Part shown: in pieces, positions 41,111 through 45,956 of the stretch
How positions within the stretch are numbered: position 1 is the first letter of the stretch
Layout of the letters: the number at the start of each line of letters is the position of its first letter
Assembly (NCBI RefSeq): GCF_014596465.1
Contig: NZ_MECK01000434.1
Location: 1-45,956 of the forward strand
Reading direction: 5' to 3'
Length of the DNA: 45,956 bases
Source of the DNA: Streptomyces sp. CBMA123
GTDB taxonomy: Bacteria; Actinomycetota; Actinomycetes; Streptomycetales; Streptomycetaceae
Translations under genes and position numbers: made by a program
Notes under the pieces: model-generated
The model's database searches: none
Seen by the model: only the letters and a program-made list of their open reading frames with translations
Told to the model about the DNA's origin: nothing

Positions 41111-41833
41111 TCACGCCTCCGGTCCGGCGAGGACGAAGTCGTGCTGGGTGAGTTCGGCGCGCAGTCGCTGTTCGGCGATGTCGGCGTAGTGCGGGTTGAG
41201 TTCGATGCCGAGGAAGCGCCGGCCTTCGCGCAGGGCAGCGACGCCGGTGGAGCCAGTGCCGGTGAAGGGATCGAGGACCGTACCGCCCGCGGGGCAGATC
41301 TGGACGAGCTGCTGCATGACCTCCAGCGGCTCCTGAGTGGTGTGGTCCTGGTCCTTGCCCGGGTGCGTGGCTGTGAAGTGGCCGGGCAGGTAAAGGTCGC
41401 GGCGCGTGTCGAGGGTGCCCTTGACCCCCCAGGTGATGAAGTCGGCGGACTGCTCGAAGCCGCCCTTGCGGGGCTGGCTGGCAGCCTTGATCCAGGGGAT
41501 GGTGCCTTGCCAGGTCCAACCCGCCATCCTGAGCGCTTCGCTGATGTCGGGCTTTTGACGCCAGTCGGAGAAGATCATCGCGACCGAGTGCTCGGTGCTT
41601 GCCCGGTATGCCTCAGTGAGTAGTTCGGTGAGCCAGACGAGGTGGTCGCGCTTCTCCCCGGGGAAGGTCTTGGGGTCGTGGACGCCGCTGCTGGTAGCCG
41701 ACTTACCGGGGGCGTCGCGGCTGGTGGGCCCGTCGCTGCTGTACGGCGGGTCGGTGATGACGGCGTCGACGGATTCGTCCGGGAGGGTCTTCATCACGGT
41801 GAGGGCGTCGCCTCGGTGGAGCTGGTAGCTCAC
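41111..41833 (-). CDS. Site-specific DNA methyltransferase
   Basis: A 240-residue DNA amino-methyltransferase that would put a methyl group on adenine N6 or cytosine N4. The catalytic DPPY is at residues 28-31, and the S-adenosylmethionine site DPFTGTGSTG at about residue 188 follows it, so the order is that of the beta class. LFDR-type target-recognition sequence lies between them. GTG 41833 has AAAGGAAG six bases upstream; the open frame continues to 42103 but that part is unlike the family. No restriction endonuclease gene is adjacent, so it may be an orphan enzyme that protects the element during transfer or marks its host. Its target sequence cannot be read. Confidence 0.87.
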   Translation of the reverse strand: MSYQLHRGDALTVMKTLPDESVDAVITDPPYSSDGPTSRDAPGKSATSSGVHDPKTFPGEKRDHLVWLTELLTEAYRASTEHSVAMIFSDWRQKPDISEALRMAGWTWQGTIPWIKAASQPRKGGFEQSADFITWGVKGTLDTRRDLYLPGHFTATHPGKDQDHTTQEPLEVMQQLVQICPAGGTVLDPFTGTGSTGVAALREGRRFLGIELNPHYADIAEQRLRAELTQHDFVLAGPEA

Positions 41834-42134
41834 GGGTCTTCCTTTCGCATGGTGCTTGGACCCGCTCCGGGCGGCGCCCAGCGGCAGCCGCCGGGAGCGG
41901 GGATGCCGGGGAAGGTAGCCGCGATCGGCGGCCGTACCTAATGAGCGCGACGAGGGTTCGGGGTCGGCCGCAGGTCGTTTGGTGCGGCCGACTTTCGCGT
42001 CTACTGTCTCGCCATGCCGATCGGGCAGCAGGCCAAACGGCCCTGACCCGGCGTGTGTTGGTCCGTGCTGCCCAGTGCAGGCGTGACCACGTGCGGGCGG
42101 CATCCCTTTCCCCTGAGCCCCGAGGAGCGCCGTC
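41834..42134. other. Divergent promoter region of the element
   Basis: About 300 bases between the methyltransferase and the transfer genes. It contains the promoter and inverted repeat at 41963-42007. No gene of its own is visible. Confidence 0.5.
41963..42007 (+). promoter_or_regulatory. Transfer-operon promoter with operator-like inverted repeat
   Basis: -35-like TTGGTG (41979-41984) and -10-like TACTGT (42002-42007) are 17 bp apart. A perfect 10-bp inverted repeat (GTCGGCCGCA at 41963-41972, its complement at 41983-41992) straddles the -35 box. A repressor bound there would block transcription of the transfer genes. Confidence 0.55.
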
Positions 42135-42215
42135 GTGTTCCGGCTGAGATTACGAGCGCGGCTGGCTGCCGCGCGTGACCCGAGACCGGCGTCCTGGAGC
42201 TACCAACTCCCGTGA
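42135..42215 (+). CDS. Possible 26-aa small protein
   Basis: GTG 42135 follows GAGGAG at a good distance and opens a 26-residue Arg/Ala-rich frame (VFRLRLRARLAAARD, ending WSYQLP). Its TGA overlaps another GTG at 42212. The peptide is basic and amphipathic. No family recognised. Ribosome site and position in the transfer operon leader are the only support. Confidence 0.4.
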   Translation: MFRLRLRARLAAARDPRPASWSYQLP

Positions 42216-42254
42216 GCCGGGCCCGCCCTGAACGGGGGCGGTTTCACCACCGGC

Positions 42255-42294
42255 GCGGTGCCGGCGACTTCTTCGCACGAGAGGCCGGCACCGC
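42255..42294. promoter_or_regulatory. Perfect 11-bp inverted repeat in the operon leader
   Basis: GCGGTGCCGGC at 42255-42265 and its complement at 42284-42294 enclose an 18-nt loop. It could form an attenuator-type hairpin between the two small frames. Confidence 0.5.
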
Positions 42295-42326
42295 GTTCTC
42301 CTACGCATCCCCGAGGAGTCGCTGCG

Positions 42327-42410
42327 ATGCAGCATGCCCTGGCACACCTGTGCCCTCATCCATTTACCCCAGCCAGTCGGCCACTGCCCGGTGACCGGGG
42401 ACCGTCGTGA
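42327..42410 (+). CDS. Possible 27-aa leader peptide
   Basis: ATG 42327 follows GAGGAG (42313-42318) and opens a 27-residue frame beginning MQHALAHLCPHPF. Its TGA (42408-42410) overlaps the GTG of the lytic enzyme gene at 42407 in a GTGA arrangement, while that GTG has only a weak ribosome site of its own. Coupled translation is plausible. A competing 60-residue frame spans 42212-42394. Confidence 0.4.
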   Translation: MQHALAHLCPHPFTPASRPLPGDRGPS

Positions 42411-43582
42411 AGAAGACGGTCGGCGCGCTCGTCGGCGTCGTCGCCTGCGGTCCGCTGGTGCTGGCCCTGCCCGTGGCGATCGTCGGCGCGGGCAACGCCT
42501 CGGCCGCCGCGTCCAGTTCCTGCCCTCCCGGCGGGAATCCACAGGGTGTGGATTCCTCGGCGGTGGCGGCGCAGGTCGAGGCGATCCTCAAGGGCTCCAG
42601 TCCACTGTCGGCGCCGGCCGTGGCCGGGCTGAGCAAGCCGTCCGAGCAGATCCCCAACGCGAAGACGATCCAGGCCACCGGCGTCGCGATGCACATCCCG
42701 GTGCGCGGGCAGGTCGTCGCCCTGGCAACGGCGCTGCAGGAGAGCGAACTTCGCAACGTCAACGGCGGTGACCGGGACTCGCTGGGCCTGTTCCAGCAGC
42801 GGCCGAGCCAGGGCTGGGGCACGCCGGAGCAGATCATGCAGCCGGTGTACGCCTCGACGAAGTTCTACGAGGCGCTGCAGAAGGTGAACGGCTGGGAGTC
42901 GATGACCGTCACCCAGGCCGCCCAGGCGGTACAGCGCTCCGGATTCCCTGACGCATACGCCAAGTGGCAGCCCTTGGCGGAGGCGCTCCAGAAGGCCCTC
43001 GCCCCGCTGCTCGCCCCCACCGCCGGTGCCTCGCCCGCGCCGACACCGGCACCGACGCCAACGGCCAGCGCGAGCGCCAGCCCGACCGCGGGTGGCGGCT
43101 GCGGGACGCCCACGGCGGGCGGCGACGGCAGCGACTTCGGCACGATCCCCGCGGGCTCGTTGCCCAACGGGTACACGATCCCGGCCGACGCACCGCAGCC
43201 AGTGCAGACCGCGATCCGGTGGGCGCTCGGCCAGCTCGGCACCGCCTACCAGTGGGGCGGCACCTGCGCGAACTCGCACGGTGCGGACCCGATGGGCAGG
43301 TGTGACTGCTCCTCGCTGATGCAGATGGCCTACCGCTCAGCCGGCGTCTCGCTGGAGCGGACCACGTACGAGCAGGTCAAGCAGGGCAGTACCGCCTCGG
43401 CGGACGCGCTCAAGCCGGGCGACCTGCTGTTCACGCGCGGCACCGCCGCCGTGCCGGAGCACGTCGGGATGTTCATCGGCAGCGGGCTGATCGTGCACGC
43501 GCCGAAGACCGGCGACGTGGTCAAGATCTCGACCCTGGCCTCGTGGCGGCCGGAGATCCTCGCCGTCCGCCGGGTCGCCTGA
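42407..43582 (+). CDS. Lytic transglycosylase / NlpC-P60 peptidoglycan hydrolase
   Basis: A 391-residue exported cell-wall hydrolase with two domains. After a signal peptide (about residues 1-34) an SLT-like transglycosylase domain contains LQESELRN (Glu112) and SLGLFQQRPSQGWG. An Ala/Pro/Thr/Ser linker leads to an NlpC/P60 peptidase with catalytic Cys301 (CDCSSLMQM) and His352 (EHVGMFIG). Such enzymes in conjugative elements open the cell wall locally for the transfer channel, like VirB1. It is the first large gene of the co-oriented transfer set. The stop at 43582 is followed by an 80-base gap with a pyrimidine-rich tract. The GTG start overlaps the leader frame. Confidence 0.88.
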   Translation: MKKTVGALVGVVACGPLVLALPVAIVGAGNASAAASSSCPPGGNPQGVDSSAVAAQVEAILKGSSPLSAPAVAGLSKPSEQIPNAKTIQATGVAMHIPVRGQVVALATALQESELRNVNGGDRDSLGLFQQRPSQGWGTPEQIMQPVYASTKFYEALQKVNGWESMTVTQAAQAVQRSGFPDAYAKWQPLAEALQKALAPLLAPTAGASPAPTPAPTPTASASASPTAGGGCGTPTAGGDGSDFGTIPAGSLPNGYTIPADAPQPVQTAIRWALGQLGTAYQWGGTCANSHGADPMGRCDCSSLMQMAYRSAGVSLERTTYEQVKQGSTASADALKPGDLLFTRGTAAVPEHVGMFIGSGLIVHAPKTGDVVKISTLASWRPEILAVRRVA

Positions 43583-43661
43583 CCCCCGCGCTCCCGCCTC
43601 CCCCTCTTCTCCCCTTTCTTCGGGCTGCCTTCGCGCGCCCTGAATTGCTCTGGAGCTTCCC

Positions 43662-43970
43662 TTGTATCTCGCGGACGCAGTCGTACAGCTCGCCTACGAC
43701 CCCGGCATCGCCCCCGCCGAGGGCGGTCTGCCCGGCCTCTCGGTCCTCAAGCAGGTGATGGGCAGCCTGAATCTGTTCGGGATCGTCGCGGTCGTCGGAG
43801 CCCTCGCGGTCAGCGCCGGGGTGTGGGCCTGGGGCCACCACTCCGGCGGCCACCAGGCCGAGGCCAACGGCAAGAAGGGCGTCCTCGTCAGCGCGGGCGC
43901 CGCCCTGCTGCTGGGCGCCGCAAACGGCGTCGTCAGCTTCTTCTCCGGACTCGGCGGCCAGATCAAGTGA
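43662..43970 (+). CDS. Small two-segment membrane protein (DUF6112-like)
   Basis: A 102-residue protein with two membrane segments (about 37-55 and 75-95) and a His/Gly-rich loop between them (GHHSGGHQAEANGKK). It resembles the small membrane proteins that precede the VirB6-like gene in actinobacterial conjugation modules, possibly a pilin-like or channel component (VirB2 topology). TTG 43662 has GGAG seven bases upstream. The stop overlaps the next gene's GTG (GTGA). The DUF6112 label is from memory of the family and not verified. Confidence 0.72.
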   Translation: MYLADAVVQLAYDPGIAPAEGGLPGLSVLKQVMGSLNLFGIVAVVGALAVSAGVWAWGHHSGGHQAEANGKKGVLVSAGAALLLGAANGVVSFFSGLGGQIK

Positions 43971-44665
43971 CGCAGAAACGTTCCCTCAACCCCCCTGCCC
44001 GTTCTGGCGACTTCGGCGGCCCGGTGGTGCGCCGCCGGGCGCTGCTGGGCTCGATCGTCCTGATGCTGCTCATTACCTGCGCCGGCCTTCTCGCCTACCT
44101 CACCCGGGACGGCCGCGATGCCGCCAACCCGGCTTCCACGGCTGCGAGTTCGCCCGCGGCCTCCGGCCCGGTGGCCTCGGCGACGCCGGGCGGGCATCCG
44201 AAGGCGCTGGCGGGTCCGCCCTCGACGCACGATCCGATCGCGTTCGCGAAGGCGGCGGCGGTGGCACTGTGGTCCTACGACACCCGCTCGTCCTCGCAGC
44301 CGGAGCTGGTGGCATCCCTCCACCGGTGGCTGACCAGCGAGGGGCAGTACGTCGACGCCGACTCGGTCGATCGCCTGGTGCCCTCGCCGGTGCTGTGGGG
44401 GCGGATGGCCGACTCCGGGCAGTTCGCCACCGCGACCGCGGACGAGGCGCACTTCCCGGACCGGTTCACCAAGGCGCTGCAGGCCGATCCGGGGGCGATC
44501 ACGCAGGCGTACGTCTACGCGGTGACCGTCTCCGGGAAGCAGTCGCTCTCCTGGAACGGCTCCCCGGCCGGTGGTGCCGAGGACCGTTCGGCCACCCTGG
44601 CCGTGCAGTGCCGTCCTGACCGCCCGTGTGCCCTGGCCGGTGTGCTGCCGGCCGTGGCGCCCTGA
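43967..44665 (+). CDS. Membrane-anchored conjugal transfer protein
   Basis: A 232-residue protein with a short basic cytoplasmic tail, one membrane segment (about residues 24-42) and a large outer domain. The outer part begins after an Ala/Ser/Pro linker and has LWSYDTRSSSQPELVASLHRW and an ending with paired cysteines (VQCRPDRPCALAG). This topology is like VirB8-type assembly proteins, though sequence similarity is not visible to me. GTG 43967 overlaps the preceding stop, so translation is coupled. I infer that it helps build the transfer channel. Confidence 0.7.
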   Translation: MTQKRSLNPPARSGDFGGPVVRRRALLGSIVLMLLITCAGLLAYLTRDGRDAANPASTAASSPAASGPVASATPGGHPKALAGPPSTHDPIAFAKAAAVALWSYDTRSSSQPELVASLHRWLTSEGQYVDADSVDRLVPSPVLWGRMADSGQFATATADEAHFPDRFTKALQADPGAITQAYVYAVTVSGKQSLSWNGSPAGGAEDRSATLAVQCRPDRPCALAGVLPAVAP

Positions 44666-44679
44666 GCCGGGAGGTCTTC

Positions 44680-45956
44680 GTGGATATCTGCAACCTCCCG
44701 ATGGTCGCCCAGGTCTGCGACGTCGTCGACGGCATCAACTTCGTCAGTGACCCGGGCAAGTCGATCACCGATGGCATCGGCGCGTGGATCGCCAAGAGCA
44801 TGGGGGAGCTTGCGGCCAGCGCCGTCGACCTGTGCGCGAAGGCGGTCGACGAGACCACGGCCATCGATCTGTCGGCGCCGTGGTTCAGGGACAACTACCA
44901 GCTGATCCTGCCAATCGGGCTGATCCTGACCGTGGGCACGTTCTGCGCGCAGTTGGTCCTGGCCGCCTGGCGGCGGGACGAGCGGGCGCTGGCCAAGGCC
45001 GGCTGGGGCACGATGACCGGCGTGCTGTTCGCGTTCGGCGCGATCAGCTTCACGGCGGTGGCGGTGACCGTGGTCGACGCTTTGTCGGCCGGGCTGTTCC
45101 AAGCCGCGCACACCAGCGTCGCCGACGCGGTCAGGCGCATGATCAAGGTGTCCCAGTTCGGCGCCATGTTCCCGCTCGGCTGGGCGATCCCCTCCCTGGT
45201 CGCGGTCGGCAGCGCGATCGGGGCGTTCCTCTACTGGTGTGTGATGGTCGCCCGCAAGGTCGGCGTGCTGATCCTGGTGGCGCTCGCCGCGTTCGCCGGG
45301 GCCGGCGGCGGCTGGGAGGTCGCCCAGCGGTGGCGGCGCGGCTGGATCGAGGCCACCGCCACCCTGATCGTCTCCAAGCTGCTGATGACCGTGGTCTTCC
45401 TCGTCGGCGTCTCCGCGCTCGGCAAGACCGACGCCAAGGACGGCATGGCCGCCCTGTCCGACGCCATGGCCGGAGTCGTGATCATGGTCATGGTGCTGTT
45501 GTGCCCGTACGCCGTCTACAAGTTCGTCCACTGGGCGACGGACGGCAGCGGCCACGACGACACGCACCGCACCGGCATGGCCGGCATGGCGGTCGCGGCC
45601 GGCGCGGCGAAGACCGCCGGTTCGCTGGCCATGCAGATGAGCACCGGCGTCCCGGCGCCGCAGGGCCCGGCCCAGGTCCCGGGCATGGGCGGTGGCGGTG
45701 CCTCCTCCGGCATCGACCCGACCGGCCGGATCAGCAAGGAGGGCATCGACGCCGGCGCGCCGAGCACGCCGACGAAGTTCCGCTTCGGCGAGGACACGAA
45801 CGCCGGCGGCGACCGCGGGCGCGCCCTGGTCACCCGTCCCGGCATCCCGGCCCTGATCACCCGGGCCTCCCCGGGCGGCGGTGACCAGCCGACGTCCGGC
45901 GGCCAGGACGGCGTCGCAGCCCAGCCCGCCGCACCGTCCGTGCCGGGCGTCTCAAC
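44680..45956 (+). CDS. VirB6/TrbL-like polytopic membrane protein (partial)
   Basis: An open frame from GTG 44680 runs to the window edge, giving 425 residues so far. GGGAGG lies ten bases upstream. About six to seven membrane segments occur between residues 75 and 290 (for example NYQLILPIGLILTVGTF and WCVMVARKVGVLILVALAAF). The C-terminal part is Gly/Pro/Ala-rich and hydrophilic (PGMGGGGASSGIDPTGR). Size, topology and position fit the VirB6/TrbL-type inner-membrane channel of actinobacterial conjugative elements. The short N-terminal stretch has paired cysteines (DICNLPMVAQVCDVVDG). The next gene, expected to be a VirB4-like ATPase, is beyond the edge. Confidence 0.75.
   Translation, partial: MDICNLPMVAQVCDVVDGINFVSDPGKSITDGIGAWIAKSMGELAASAVDLCAKAVDETTAIDLSAPWFRDNYQLILPIGLILTVGTFCAQLVLAAWRRDERALAKAGWGTMTGVLFAFGAISFTAVAVTVVDALSAGLFQAAHTSVADAVRRMIKVSQFGAMFPLGWAIPSLVAVGSAIGAFLYWCVMVARKVGVLILVALAAFAGAGGGWEVAQRWRRGWIEATATLIVSKLLMTVVFLVGVSALGKTDAKDGMAALSDAMAGVVIMVMVLLCPYAVYKFVHWATDGSGHDDTHRTGMAGMAVAAGAAKTAGSLAMQMSTGVPAPQGPAQVPGMGGGGASSGIDPTGRISKEGIDAGAPSTPTKFRFGEDTNAGGDRGRALVTRPGIPALITRASPGGGDQPTSGGQDGVAAQPAAPSVPGVS

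Larger units (their letters stand above)
39160..45956 (+). mobile_element. Left part of an integrative and conjugative element
   Basis: Starts at the broken phosphatase gene and runs off the window. Contents in order: split large serine integrase, 41-aa reverse gene, DNA methyltransferase, operator-like promoter, two possible small genes, lytic transglycosylase/NlpC-P60 protein, small membrane protein, anchored transfer protein, and a polytopic VirB6/TrbL-like protein. The integrase part is visibly lower in GC than the chromosome, while the transfer genes are close to it. No replication gene is seen in this part. A prophage is less likely because no phage structural gene is present and the transfer-like genes are typical of actinobacterial conjugative elements. 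Confidence 0.75.

Noticed and set aside
44515..45567. 350-codon minus-strand frame near the right edge
   Set aside because: It is opposite the open, membrane-protein-encoding plus strand frame that has a ribosome site and overlaps the element's gene order.

Overview
The window comes from a high-GC actinomycete, most likely Streptomyces or a close relative such as Kitasatospora. This rests on about 72% GC with GC-rich third codon positions, frequent GTG and TTG starts, secreted snapalysin metalloproteases beside a LysR regulator, LtrA and EamA proteins, and the cslA-glxA pair for apical glycan synthesis. All calls are from reading the sequence; no database search was run.

Layout of the chromosomal part. 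1-7.6 kb: end of an unknown gene, a Tat-exported phospholipase C, a pentapeptide-repeat protein, two tandem snapalysin paralogues sharing an upstream element, their LysR neighbour, and an LtrA membrane protein. 8.1-14.3 kb: an oligopeptide-type ABC importer, with the binding protein divergent from two permeases and a fused double ATPase. 14.3-16.5 kb: two identical tRNA-Lys(CTT) genes flanking an alpha/beta hydrolase and a DUF998 membrane protein. 16.8-27.6 kb: class A penicillin-binding protein, EamA transporter, signal peptidase I, chorismate mutase, OsmC-like protein, PAS-GGDEF-EAL c-di-GMP enzyme, luciferase-like oxidoreductase and a DedA protein. 27.9-30.6 kb: lipoprotein polysaccharide deacetylase, alpha/beta hydrolase, and a decayed branched-chain amino-acid permease (LivM) remnant. 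31.2-36.4 kb: cellulose-synthase-like glycosyltransferase (cslA), radical-copper oxidase (glxA) and a convergent GH6 glucanase, which together suggest synthesis, oxidation and trimming of a beta-glucan. 36.7-38.7 kb: uracil-DNA glycosylase and a second LtrA protein.

From about 39.16 kb to the window end a foreign element interrupts a NagD-like HAD phosphatase gene. Only the C-terminal half of the phosphatase is left. The element starts with a large serine integrase of visibly lower GC, split by an apparent one-base deletion. It continues with a 41-codon reverse gene, a strong terminator and a DNA methyltransferase. A candidate promoter with an operator-like inverted repeat then precedes a co-oriented, overlapping gene set: a lytic transglycosylase/NlpC-P60 hydrolase, a small membrane protein, a membrane-anchored transfer protein and a polytopic VirB6/TrbL-like protein that runs off the edge. 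I read it as the left end of an integrative and conjugative element with a type-IV-secretion-like apparatus. Its right end, and the other half of the phosphatase gene, lie outside the window.

The most rewarding points are the split integrase, the chimeric left junction, the operator-covered transfer promoter, the PHO-box-like repeats upstream of cslA, the duplicated snapalysin control element, and several long perfect hairpins between genes.
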